A DNA stretch of 64,000 nucleotides from positions 682,001 through 746,000 of the forward strand of contig NZ_VUNE01000001.1 of assembly GCF_009695815.1 (NCBI RefSeq), read 5' to 3'. A program made the position numbers and the translations under genes. Each line of letters starts with the position of its first letter. The first letter of the stretch is position 1. This stretch comes from Peptostreptococcus porci. Its GTDB lineage: Bacteria > Bacillota > Clostridia > Peptostreptococcales > Peptostreptococcaceae. Below the pieces are notes generated by a model. The model ran no database searches, was not told the DNA's origin, and saw nothing but the letters and a program-made list of their open reading frames with translations. Shown here piece after piece: positions 9,125-17,022 of this stretch.

Positions 9125-9172
9125 AGGCTTGATTTTTACTTTTTGTAAGGGTCATAGCCTTTTTCATTTTTT
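9125..9172 (+). terminator. Terminator closing the grd-transporter operon
   Basis: AGGCT (9125-9129) pairs with AGCCT (9156-9160), extended by TGA/TCA with a bulge, and is followed by a long T-rich run. A second small hairpin around 9076-9091 without a T-run lies just before it. Confidence 0.65.
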
Positions 9173-9202
9173 TATAAAGTTGAGTGTTAAGTGTTTTTTA
9201 TT

Positions 9203-9232
9203 TTGAAAATGGGTTAACTTCTATGTTATAAT
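9203..9232 (+). promoter_or_regulatory. Promoter of the Crp/Fnr-type regulator gene
   Basis: TTGAAA (9203-9208), an 18-bp spacer and TATAAT (9227-9232). The last bases of the -10 are part of the palindrome at 9231-9247. Confidence 0.65.
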
Positions 9233-9247
9233 ATAGATAATCTATAT
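9231..9247. promoter_or_regulatory. Perfect 17-bp palindrome at the transcription start (operator candidate)
   Basis: ATATAGAT-A-ATCTATAT is an uninterrupted 8+1+8 inverted repeat covering the end of the -10 box and the expected +1. This is the classic place for a repressor or autoregulatory site; the gene downstream encodes a Crp/Fnr-type DNA-binding protein. Confidence 0.6.
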
Positions 9248-9341
9248 TTGATGGTATTAGGTATAGATATTTGCGATATTGGTATGTTTAGCTCTTTTAC
9301 AAGTAATAGTATGAAACAAAGATATTTTTGGAGGCATGGAA

Positions 9342-10028
9342 ATGGATAATACATTTTGGGATAGAAGTATTTTTAGAGGAATTTCGGAAGAGTCGAAAAA
9401 AGCTATCGAGAAATTGAACAAAAAAGAAGTGACTTATGATTCAAATACTATGATAATCAGAGAAGGACAGGAAATCAAGTATTTCGCAATAATTATCGAA
9501 GGTGTTTTAAAATCAACCGAATACACATCATCTGGGAAGGAATTAAATTCATCGTATTTTTTTGCGAAGGAACAACATTCGTCATATTATTTTGCAGGAG
9601 ATGCTTTTCCGTTTTATTTAATTTATGGTGGTGTAAAAAACTATTTCTTCAATGTATTGGCTCTTAAAAAATCCAGAGTTGTATGGCTTCCAGTCGATGA
9701 ACTGAAAGAAATTATTGACAAGGATCCTGTGTTTTTACACAATATTTTGCAATTTGTTGCTAAGTATAATTGCTATAGCAAGGTTTTGTTGAGAGGAGTG
9801 CAATATAGGAGAGTCGTTGAAAGGTTGAGTTACTGGTTAATATATATGAATAATTCAGACGAACTAATTGAAATACCAAATTCACAAGAGGTTCTTGCAG
9901 ATATGCTTCACGTTAACAGGAGTAGTTTAAATCAGGAGCTTGTTCAGCTGGATAAGGATGGCATAATCCAATTTAACAGAAAAAGTATTAGAGTTTTGGA
10001 TAAAGAATATCTGGAATCATTACTTTAA
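9342..10028 (+). CDS. Crp/Fnr-family transcriptional regulator
   Basis: A 228-residue regulator with an N-terminal cyclic-nucleotide-binding-type beta-barrel (about residues 10-130; the MIIREGQEIKYFAIIIEG segment is the typical roll) and a C-terminal helix-turn-helix (about 180-215, with NSQEVLADMLHVNRSSLNQEL). It lacks an N-terminal cysteine cluster, so it is not an iron-sulfur Fnr. The sensed ligand is unknown. ATG 9342 is chosen over ATG 9336 because GGAGG ends at 9333, leaving proper spacing only for the former. It stands alone between the grd operon and the glycerol dehydrogenase gene, with terminators on both sides, and may control either neighbour as well as itself through the palindrome at its promoter. 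Confidence 0.85.
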   Translation: MDNTFWDRSIFRGISEESKKAIEKLNKKEVTYDSNTMIIREGQEIKYFAIIIEGVLKSTEYTSSGKELNSSYFFAKEQHSSYYFAGDAFPFYLIYGGVKNYFFNVLALKKSRVVWLPVDELKEIIDKDPVFLHNILQFVAKYNCYSKVLLRGVQYRRVVERLSYWLIYMNNSDELIEIPNSQEVLADMLHVNRSSLNQELVQLDKDGIIQFNRKSIRVLDKEYLESLL

Positions 10029-10097
10029 AAGATTGAAATTACAATTAATGAAATAATATATGGTATCAATCCGTTAAAAACTTAGTCAAATTGAATC

Positions 10098-10146
10098 GCT
10101 CGTATATTCTGGTTTAGAAATAATAGGAATACACGAGCTTTTTTAT
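10098..10146 (+). terminator. Terminator after the Crp/Fnr-type gene
   Basis: GCTCGTATATTC pairs with GAATACACGAGC (one mismatch) across a 17-nt loop, followed by a run of six Ts. Confidence 0.8.
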
Positions 10147-10202
10147 AATTAGATAAAAAAATGAAAATTTTTTGAAATTACTGTAAATTTTATCTTTGCG
10201 TA

Positions 10203-10231
10203 TTGTATTTTATTTGTCATGGTATTATAAT
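10203..10231 (+). promoter_or_regulatory. Promoter of the glycerol dehydrogenase gene
   Basis: TTGTAT (10203-10208), a 17-bp spacer and TATAAT (10226-10231), about 47 bp before the start codon. Confidence 0.6.
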
Positions 10232-10277
10232 CAAGTAAAAGTATTTTTTTAACAAACTTAAATTTTGGAGGTATACT

Positions 10278-11357
10278 ATGGCTAGGTTAAAATTGATGAG
10301 AGCACCACAAAAATATGTTCAGGGAAAAAATTCGTTGTTAAGTTTTTACGAAGAAATGAAGCATTTAGGTAGGAGATGGCTTTTTGTATGCTCTAACAGT
10401 GGGTACAAAATGTGTCATGATAAAATAGAAAAAAGCTTTGAGAATACACAAGATTTTCGTAGATATGAAATTTTTGGAGGAGTTTCAAGCATTGGTGAAA
10501 TAGAAAAAATGAAAAAAATCGTTTCTGACGATGAAATTGAAGTTATAGTTGGTGTAGGTGGTGGTTCTGCTATTGATACTGCCAAGGCTGTTGCTCATTT
10601 TGAAAAGTTACCAGTTGCAATCATTCCAACAGTAGTTGCGACTGACGCTCCGTGTACTGGTTTGTCTGTAATTTACAATGATGACGAAACATTTAATAGT
10701 TATTTATTCTATCCCAAAAATCCAGAGGCTGTAATTGTTGATAGTGACGTGATTGCAAATGCGCCAGTTAAATTCTTAATAGCTGGTATGGGAGACGCTC
10801 TAGGCACATATTTTGAAGCAAGGGCTTGCCTACGTACTGATTCTCCAAGCCTAGAGTTTGGCGGAATTACTAGGTCAGCGATGGCACTTTGTGAATTATG
10901 TTATAATACATTGCTTGACTATGGAATTGAAGCTATTGTGGCGTGTGAAAACAATGTTGTAACCCCTGCTTTGGAAGCAGTAATAGAGGCAAATGTATAT
11001 TTGTCAGGTGTTGGTGCTGACAATGGTGGTTTGGCTGTTGCACATTCTTTTTACAATGGATTGACAACACTTGGCGGTCATAGTGCTCCACATGGAAATT
11101 GTGTTGCTTTTGGTACACTTGTTCAATTAGTATTAGAAGGGGCATCGAGGGAAGAGTTTAATACTGTTCAATCATTCTGTAAGAGCGTTGGACTTCCTAC
11201 AACACTGGCTGAAATAGGTATTACAAGCAAAGATGAAATTAGAATTATTGCAAAAAATGCTTGTATAGAAGGTGAAACAATACATAATATGGCTGGAGAT
11301 GTATCAAAAGAACAGCTGTATGATGCTATTATTGCAACTGATATGTTAGGAAGGTAA
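10278..11357 (+). CDS. gldA: Glycerol dehydrogenase (iron/zinc alcohol dehydrogenase superfamily)
   Basis: NAD-dependent oxidation of glycerol to dihydroxyacetone, or the reverse, in the cytoplasm. The protein has 359 residues, the normal GldA length. An N-terminal Rossmann-like domain holds the GVGGGSAIDTAK nucleotide loop (about residues 92-103). The metal ligands are present at the positions of the Bacillus enzyme: Asp173 in GMGDALG, His256 in AHSFYNG and His272 in PHGNC. GGAGG precedes the ATG. It is a single-gene unit with its own promoter and a shared terminator. Paralogues can act on other diols or hydroxy compounds, so the exact substrate is inferred. Confidence 0.88.
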   Translation: MARLKLMRAPQKYVQGKNSLLSFYEEMKHLGRRWLFVCSNSGYKMCHDKIEKSFENTQDFRRYEIFGGVSSIGEIEKMKKIVSDDEIEVIVGVGGGSAIDTAKAVAHFEKLPVAIIPTVVATDAPCTGLSVIYNDDETFNSYLFYPKNPEAVIVDSDVIANAPVKFLIAGMGDALGTYFEARACLRTDSPSLEFGGITRSAMALCELCYNTLLDYGIEAIVACENNVVTPALEAVIEANVYLSGVGADNGGLAVAHSFYNGLTTLGGHSAPHGNCVAFGTLVQLVLEGASREEFNTVQSFCKSVGLPTTLAEIGITSKDEIRIIAKNACIEGETIHNMAGDVSKEQLYDAIIATDMLGR

Positions 11358-11527
11358 TCAGTACTTTTAAACGGAAATAGTGAGCACCTACCAAAAATAT
11401 TTATTTTAAATAATGAAATAATATTAGATACAAGGAATAGATTTTGATATATAGAAAAACATAAAAATATAAAAAAGTTTTATAAAAAAATTTTATAAAA
11501 AAATTCACACAAAAAATTTATAAAAAG

Positions 11528-11575
11528 AGTATCCTGCGTTCTTTAAAATTTAAAATGAATGCAGGATACTTTTTT
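11528..11575. terminator. Bidirectional terminator between gldA and the thyA-dfrA unit
   Basis: AGTATCCTGC pairs perfectly with GCAGGATACT and the stem extends by GTTC/GAAT; Ts follow on the plus strand and an AT-rich T-run on the minus strand. The remaining gap 11358-11668 holds only low-complexity A/T repeats, including TTTTATAAAAAAA twice near 11480 and degenerate TATAACTATA units at 11620-11665. Confidence 0.85.
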
Positions 11576-11668
11576 ATGTAGAGTTTATTTTTTCAACATT
11601 TGCTATGATATTCTATCAGTAACTCTATTATAATTATATTCTATACTATAACTATATTTTATCTATAA

Positions 11669-12172
11669 CTAAATTCTATCATATATTAAAAATTTATATT
11701 TTGGTGCATTATCTGGACATATATATTCCGATTCACTTGTAAGCTTCCATTTTTCTTCGAGAATTTCTGGGAAAAAACTGTCCGCATCGACTTTTTTTTC
11801 TTCAATTATACTAGTGACATATAGCTTCGAAACGTCATCCATAAATTGCTTATAAATGTTGTCTCCACCACAAATAAATATTTTTTCGTCAGGGTTATTT
11901 TTTGCATATTCGATAATTTCTTCTCTACTGTGCATCGTATATGCTCCATCAAATGCTGTATTTCCTCTAGTTAAAACGATATTTTTTCTATTTGGAAGAG
12001 GTCTTTTTGGAAAGCTGAAGTATGTTTTTCTTCCACAAACTATCGTATTGTTTTCAGTAGTCGATTTGAAGTACTTTAGATCATCTTTTAGATGGTAAAG
12101 CATATCGCCAGCTCTTCCTATTGCATTCGTTTTTTCAGTCATTGCGACTATTGCATACAAATTTTCTATCAT
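11669..12172 (-). CDS. dfrA: Dihydrofolate reductase
   Basis: Reduces dihydrofolate to tetrahydrofolate with NADPH, regenerating the cofactor used by ThyA. The protein has 167 residues, of typical length, with the N-terminal AIVAMTEKTNAIG strand-loop, the active-site region MLYHLKDDLKYFK, the VCGRKTYFSFP NADPH-binding segment and the FICGGDNIYKQF motif. I start at ATG 12172, for which AGGAGGG (12177-12183) is correctly placed; TTG 12175 directly upstream is too close. The gene follows thyA by 9 bp on the minus strand, so the two form one operon for thymidylate synthesis. Confidence 0.95.
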   Translation of the reverse strand: MIENLYAIVAMTEKTNAIGRAGDMLYHLKDDLKYFKSTTENNTIVCGRKTYFSFPKRPLPNRKNIVLTRGNTAFDGAYTMHSREEIIEYAKNNPDEKIFICGGDNIYKQFMDDVSKLYVTSIIEEKKVDADSFFPEILEEKWKLTSESEYICPDNAPKYKFLIYDRI

Positions 12173-12181
12173 CAATCCCTC

Positions 12182-13015
12182 CTATATCGCCATTTCAAAC
12201 TTTAGATTAGGCTTAATTGGATTATATCCCTCAAGCACAAAATCGTCGATTGTAAAGGAGTAGAAATCTTTTTTTTCAGGGTTGAGAATAAGCCTAATCT
12301 TTTCATGATTTTGCTGTGATTCTCTTGAAATTATCTCTTTTACCTGATCGATGTGTCTATCGTAAATGTGAGCATTGTTTACATAGTGACAAAATACTCC
12401 TGCTTCAAGTCCAACATGTCTTGCTACCATCATCTGCAAAGCCACATATTGAATTTTGTTTATTGAATTGGCAACTGGCACATCGGATGATCTTTGAATC
12501 AATGTCATATCAAGATAGCCATCTCTAACGCTCCATTGTGTTTCCATAGCACAAGGGAACAATCCTTTCGAAGCTTGAAGGTCTGATTCCTGATAAAGGT
12601 TGATGATATGTCGTCTACCAAATGGCTGATTTTTTAGGTTTTCTAATAGGTTATTCATCAAATCATACTTTTTTACAGTCGCTCCGTATCTCTGACCAAT
12701 AGTTCTGTCGCCTATATCCCATTCATCCCACCAAGTTATTCCATATTTGCTTTTAAGAAGCTCCAAGTCATTGCTTTGGTCTTGATAAATCCAAAGAACT
12801 TCCTTTATTCCGGATTTCCAAGCGACCTGTCTTAGAGTTACAATTGGTAACTCTCCCTTTGATAAATCATACTTTTCAAAAACTTGATTCACAAAATATG
12901 TGTGTGAAGGTGTACCGTCAGCATATTTAGGTCGTACTTTTTCTCCAATAGTACTGTTTCCGCTATTTAATATATCCTCACAAAGTTTTTTGAAATTATT
13001 ATCGGCTATTGTCAT
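12182..13015 (-). CDS. thyA: Thymidylate synthase, Bacillus subtilis ThyA type
   Basis: Methylates dUMP to dTMP using methylene-tetrahydrofolate. The 277-residue length and the catalytic segment LFPCAMETQWSV resemble the B. subtilis/phage-type ThyA branch, where the catalytic Cys is not followed by the His of the common LPPCH motif. Other conserved parts are visible: GTPSHT near residue 35, the arginine-rich SRRH-like region (here FGRRHI) and RSSDVPVANSINKIQY around residue 175, and YNP..KPNLKFEMAI at the C-terminus. The ATG at 13015 is preceded by AAGGGAGG. It is transcribed with dfrA and convergent to gldA. Confidence 0.95.
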   Translation of the reverse strand: MTIADNNFKKLCEDILNSGNSTIGEKVRPKYADGTPSHTYFVNQVFEKYDLSKGELPIVTLRQVAWKSGIKEVLWIYQDQSNDLELLKSKYGITWWDEWDIGDRTIGQRYGATVKKYDLMNNLLENLKNQPFGRRHIINLYQESDLQASKGLFPCAMETQWSVRDGYLDMTLIQRSSDVPVANSINKIQYVALQMMVARHVGLEAGVFCHYVNNAHIYDRHIDQVKEIISRESQQNHEKIRLILNPEKKDFYSFTIDDFVLEGYNPIKPNLKFEMAI

Positions 13016-13341
13016 ATATTCTTATCCTCCCTTACTAAATGAGTTACTATATATTTTACCATATTTTCAACGGTAGAAATCTTAAAAATTAATCAATCTG
13101 TAAAAATGATAAAAATATGATTTTAGAGTGAAAATTTGACTGAGTTAATATGAATTATATTGAGTGCATAAATGCGAAGGAAAGACTTTTTTTATAACAA
13201 AAATGTAATAAATGGACATCGAATTAATGGCTGTATTTGTAACGTATTAGTAGTTGTTCGAAGTTTGAAAAGAATATATACTATTCTTAAGGAATAATAT
13301 TTGTTTTTTATTTAGGATGTTTTATTTTAGGAGGATTTATT
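13016..13341. other. Intergenic region between divergent thyA and the CWB2/YkuD gene
   Basis: 326 bp of AT-rich DNA. On the minus strand an extended -10 (TGGTAAAAT) about 35 bp before thyA is a possible promoter. On the plus strand the promoter is not clear; isolated WalR-like half-sites (TGTAAT near 13202, TGTAAC near 13238) occur but not as spaced pairs. GGAGG sits before the ATG at 13342. Confidence 0.4.
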
Positions 13342-15159
13342 ATGAAAAGATTACTTAAAAAATCGGTGATACTAGCAGTATTCTCACTTACTGTAGGTTT
13401 TGGTACAACATCTATTGCACAAGATGTGTCTGTAAAAAATATCAGTGGAGCTGATAGATTTTCAACTGCTGTTAGTATCTCTCAAAATGGTTGGAAAAAT
13501 GGAAGTGAAAATGTAATTATTGTAAATGCAAACGCTGTTGCAGATTCCCTATCTGTTGCTCCATTTGCAAGTGAGATAAATGCACCAGTTTTGTTGAGCA
13601 ATTCAGCAAATCTTGATGTTGAAAGTACGGTAAAAGAAATCTCAAGACTACATCCCAAAAATATTTATATTATTGGAGGGGAAAACTCAATAAGCTCTGG
13701 TATCGAAGAGAGTTTAAAGGGGAGTGGTTATGCTGTTGAGAGAATTTCTGGAAATAGTCGAGTTGAAACGTCAATAAACATTGCGAAGAAAATAAAAGCT
13801 GTCAGGGGAACAAATTTTGAGGAATCATTTGTTGTAAACGGGGTGACTGGGCTTCCAGATGCTGCAGGAGCAGGTGCAGTTGCAGCCAAGCAGCATATTC
13901 CGATTATTTTTACCGACAATAATTCCTATGCAAATGTAAGTGGCGAAATAAATGGTTTGGGGATATCAAAGGTATATTTAATCGGTGGAACAAATGGTTT
14001 ACCGGAACAATATGACAGCTTGGTTGGAAATGTGGAAAGAATTAGTGGTGTTGACAGACAAGACACTAACTTAAAAATAATCAAAAGGTTCTTTGGTGAT
14101 TTTGATACTGTCTATATCGCAGAAGATGGTATGGGGAATAACTCTAAATTGATAGATTCAGTTCTTATTAATGCTGGAATTATCTCGAGCATCAATTCCG
14201 CCGATGGAGGATCAAGTTTGAGCTATGGACCAGTTCTTTTGATAAATTCAAATTATGGATTTACCTTTGATCAGCTTGATGCTTTGAATGGTTCAAATAG
14301 CAAGGTGTCCAATTTGGTTCAAGTAAGTGGTGGAGTGAAGATAGAAAAAAATATATCGAAAATTGCAGATTTTATCATAAATAGAGGAAATCAAAATTCA
14401 GATATGGCATTTGATAAAATAATGAAATATAGAAATATGGAGATAGAATATAGCTTTGAGGGAAATTCAAAAAAACTAACTGGCAAAAATATTCTTCCGA
14501 TGATAGAAATCGATAAAGCCAATGGATATCAATTAGATTTTAATAGAGAATCGATCAAGAACTTCTTGGGATCTATTAAATTTAATGGAACAGTATCAAA
14601 TAATAATGGAAGCTATGCATATTGGAAAAATAATAATGTTGTGATATCAAGTGAATCCAGGATGAATTTAGATGTAAATAAGGAAACAGATAGATTGATT
14701 GATCTATTGAAAAAAGGGGAATCTGTCTATTCAGTTACACCATACTATACTACTGCCAGTATTCCTAATAAAGCCACTAATATAGGTAATAAATATGTTG
14801 TAGTTAATATTAAAGAACAAAATATGAAATTGTATGAAAATGGAAAAGTAACTCTTTCTACACCAATAGTTTCCGGAAATCCAAATAGAGGTATGGCTAC
14901 ACCTCCAGGTATTTTTACTCTGAGATCAAAGGCGAGAAATGTCGTTCTTAGAGGGCCTGGATATGCTTCTCCTGTACAGTATTGGATGCCGTTTAATGGA
15001 AGCATTGGAATTCATGATGCATACTGGCAGCCTAAATTTGGTGGAACTAGATATTTATTTGCCGGATCACATGGATGTATAAATACTCCATTAAACAAAG
15101 TTTCATCATTATACTCAAAGATTAGTGTTGGTACACCTGTTATTGTGGTAAGATACTAA
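13342..15159 (+). CDS. Secreted cell-wall protein: three CWB2 repeats plus L,D-transpeptidase (YkuD) domain
   Basis: A 605-residue exported peptidoglycan enzyme. A signal peptide (about residues 1-27) is followed by three cell-wall-binding type 2 repeats, each opening with an ISG..R..T motif (about residues 32, 132 and 230), which in clostridia attach proteins non-covalently to secondary wall polymers. After a linker of roughly 130 residues the C-terminal 120 residues form a YkuD domain with the catalytic GSHGCINTP (His577, Cys579). L,D-transpeptidases build 3-3 crosslinks or attach proteins to peptidoglycan and resist most beta-lactams. GGAGG precedes the start. It is a single-gene unit; no convincing terminator was seen in 15160-15426. 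Confidence 0.93.
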   Translation: MKRLLKKSVILAVFSLTVGFGTTSIAQDVSVKNISGADRFSTAVSISQNGWKNGSENVIIVNANAVADSLSVAPFASEINAPVLLSNSANLDVESTVKEISRLHPKNIYIIGGENSISSGIEESLKGSGYAVERISGNSRVETSINIAKKIKAVRGTNFEESFVVNGVTGLPDAAGAGAVAAKQHIPIIFTDNNSYANVSGEINGLGISKVYLIGGTNGLPEQYDSLVGNVERISGVDRQDTNLKIIKRFFGDFDTVYIAEDGMGNNSKLIDSVLINAGIISSINSADGGSSLSYGPVLLINSNYGFTFDQLDALNGSNSKVSNLVQVSGGVKIEKNISKIADFIINRGNQNSDMAFDKIMKYRNMEIEYSFEGNSKKLTGKNILPMIEIDKANGYQLDFNRESIKNFLGSIKFNGTVSNNNGSYAYWKNNNVVISSESRMNLDVNKETDRLIDLLKKGESVYSVTPYYTTASIPNKATNIGNKYVVVNIKEQNMKLYENGKVTLSTPIVSGNPNRGMATPPGIFTLRSKARNVVLRGPGYASPVQYWMPFNGSIGIHDAYWQPKFGGTRYLFAGSHGCINTPLNKVSSLYSKISVGTPVIVVRY

Positions 15160-15321
15160 ATTTGTGGTAATAAACTAAATTAAAGGTAGTATTTGGATAA
15201 CGATAAGAAAAAGGTTGAAACTTTGTTACTTAAATTTTGCTACAAAAGAATAAAAATTCGGAAAAAATAGTATTTAATTATATTTAAGTGTTTTTTTGTA
15301 TTTAAAATTTAACAATAAATA

Positions 15322-15350
15322 TTTACTTTTTCCAAAAGTAGGAATATAAT
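15322..15350 (+). promoter_or_regulatory. Promoter of the iron alcohol dehydrogenase gene
   Basis: TTTACT (15322-15327), a 17-bp spacer and TATAAT (15345-15350), 77 bp before the start codon. Confidence 0.5.
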
Positions 15351-15426
15351 GTAGGTAAAGTTAATAAAATATTTAACAAACTTTTAAAATTTTCAAAAGA
15401 TTACATTATTTTTAGGAGGTATTCTT

Positions 15427-16620
15427 ATGTGGGAAAAAGACATCAACATTAACGAAATTAAGGAAATTAGAGCTAAATCAACTGCTTACCTTGGTGTTGG
15501 AGCAATAGAGAAATTCAATGATATTGCAGCTGAGCTTTCATCAAAAGGCTTTAACAAGGTCGTAATCTTGACTGGTAGAGCTGCGTATAAGAAAACAGGT
15601 GCTTGGGAAGTAGTTGAAAAGGCTTTGAAGGACAACAATATCGAATATGCTTTGTACGACAAAATTAGCCCAAATCCTGAACATAAAGATGTTGACGAAG
15701 CATGTGAATTAGGTAAATCAATAGGTGCAAACTGTGTAATTGGTATAGGTGGTGGTAGCCCGATTGATGCTGCAAAATCTGTTTCAATTTTGCTTGAATA
15801 TCCTGAAAAGAAATGTGCAGAGCTTTATGAATTAAAATTCACACCGGATAAGGCGGCTCCAGTAATCGCTATCAATCTTACTCATGGTACTGGAACAGAG
15901 GTGGATAGATTCGCTGTTGTTTCAATACCAGAAAAAGAGTATAAGCCTGCGATAGCTTATGATTGTATATATCCATTGTATGCAATAGATGATCCAGCCT
16001 TGATGGTTACATTGCCAGAATATCAGACAATGGCTGTTTCAGTGGATGCTATAAACCACGTATTTGAAGCATGTACTGCACTTACTGCAAATCCATTTAG
16101 TATTCTTTGTGGTAAGGAAACTGTAAGACTTGTTCATAAGTACTTGCCGAGAGCTCTTGCGGACGGACATGATTTGGAGGCTAGATACTATTTGGCTTAT
16201 GCATCAATGATTGCAGGTACATCTTTTGATAATGGTTTACTTCACTTTACTCATGCATTGGAGCATCCACTAAGTGCTGTGAAAACAGATTTGACTCACG
16301 GAGTAGGCTTGGGTATCCTTCTTCCATCAGTTGTGAAGATTTGCTTTGACGCTAGAAGGGAAACAATAATCGATGTATTCGGACCACTTGTTGGAGATTC
16401 TGAGGATTTGACAGCTGAAAAAGCTTGTGAAAATATGAGAGAGTGGCTAAAATCTGTTGGATTGACAATGACATTGAAAGATGAAGGTTTTACAGAGGCT
16501 GATCTTGATAGATTGACTGAGCTTGCTTTTACAACGCCATCATTAGATGGATTGCTTTCTTGTGCACCAGTTCAGGCAACAAGAGAAAATGTCAGAGCGA
16601 TATACGCTGAATCACTATAA
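15427..16620 (+). CDS. Iron-containing alcohol dehydrogenase
   Basis: NAD(P)-dependent dehydrogenase of 397 residues, cytoplasmic. The N-terminal half carries the GIGGGSPIDAAKS cofactor loop (about residues 106-118) and the THGTGTEVD segment. The C-terminal metal-binding half has DAINHVFEA and HALEHPLSA followed by LTHGVGLGILLP, which supply the Asp and His ligands of group III alcohol dehydrogenases. AGGAGG precedes ATG 15427. Substrate cannot be read from the sequence; butanol/ethanol or lactaldehyde-type reduction are all possible for the family. It is monocistronic with its own terminator. Confidence 0.88.
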   Translation: MWEKDININEIKEIRAKSTAYLGVGAIEKFNDIAAELSSKGFNKVVILTGRAAYKKTGAWEVVEKALKDNNIEYALYDKISPNPEHKDVDEACELGKSIGANCVIGIGGGSPIDAAKSVSILLEYPEKKCAELYELKFTPDKAAPVIAINLTHGTGTEVDRFAVVSIPEKEYKPAIAYDCIYPLYAIDDPALMVTLPEYQTMAVSVDAINHVFEACTALTANPFSILCGKETVRLVHKYLPRALADGHDLEARYYLAYASMIAGTSFDNGLLHFTHALEHPLSAVKTDLTHGVGLGILLPSVVKICFDARRETIIDVFGPLVGDSEDLTAEKACENMREWLKSVGLTMTLKDEGFTEADLDRLTELAFTTPSLDGLLSCAPVQATRENVRAIYAESL

Positions 16621-16698
16621 TGATGATGAAATAAATAAGAGTTGTTTTTTGAAATAAATTAAAATTGATTTTTGGTAGAACGAGAAAAATCGATAAAA

Positions 16699-16744
16699 AT
16701 GGTAGTGTGTCATATTTAAAACTGGATACATTACCATTTTTTTT
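16699..16744 (+). terminator. Terminator after the iron alcohol dehydrogenase
   Basis: AATGGTA (16699-16705) pairs with TACCATT (16732-16738), with further partial pairing inside, followed by a run of eight Ts. Confidence 0.75.
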
Positions 16745-16770
16745 GGAATATTTACACACAATATACAAAA

Positions 16771-16800
16771 AATAAAAAAAGCAATCACGAATGATTGCTT
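16771..16800 (-). terminator. Terminator of tRNA-Leu
   Basis: On the minus strand, AAGCAATCA and TGATTGCTT form a perfect 9-bp stem closed by a TTCG tetraloop and followed by seven Ts, right after the tRNA 3' end. Confidence 0.92.
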
Positions 16801-16803
16801 GAG

Positions 16804-16887
16804 TGCCGCTGATCGGGGTCGAACCGATACGATATTGCTATCGCAGGATTTTGAGTCCTGTGCGTCTGCCAATTCCGCCACAGCGGC
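16804..16887 (-). tRNA. tRNA-Leu (anticodon CAA)
   Basis: Read on the minus strand, an 84-nt cloverleaf with acceptor stem GCCGCTG/CAGCGGC and discriminator A, D-arm with GGCAGACGC, anticodon stem CAGGA/TCCTG enclosing CTCAAAA (anticodon CAA, decoding UUG), a class II variable arm (GCGATAGCAATATCGT), and T-arm GGTTCGACCCC. The CCA end is not encoded. It is flanked by its own promoter and terminator. Confidence 0.96.
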
Positions 16888-16913
16888 ATCTGTCTCTCTC
16901 GAGTACATATAAT

Positions 16914-16942
16914 ATAATACCACAGATGTAAAAAAAAAACAA
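16914..16942 (-). promoter_or_regulatory. Promoter of tRNA-Leu
   Basis: On the minus strand TTGTTT (16942-16937), a 17-bp spacer ending in TGG (extended -10) and TATTAT (16919-16914), about 27 bp before the mature tRNA 5' end. Confidence 0.6.
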
Positions 16943-16975
16943 GAAAAATTTATAAAAATTTTTCAGTAGTTTTTG

Positions 16976-16984
16976 TGGTATAAT
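16976..16984 (+). promoter_or_regulatory. Extended -10 promoter of polA
   Basis: TGGTATAAT is an extended -10 element 39 bp before ATG 17023; no good -35 lies at the usual distance. Confidence 0.45.
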
Positions 16985-17022
16985 TAAATGTATACTTACA
17001 GGTAGAAATGAGAGGAAATCAT

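Noticed and set aside
16615-16923. Minus-strand frame covering the tRNA-Leu gene
   Set aside because: It is a read-through of tRNA and terminator sequence; the tRNA explains the conservation.
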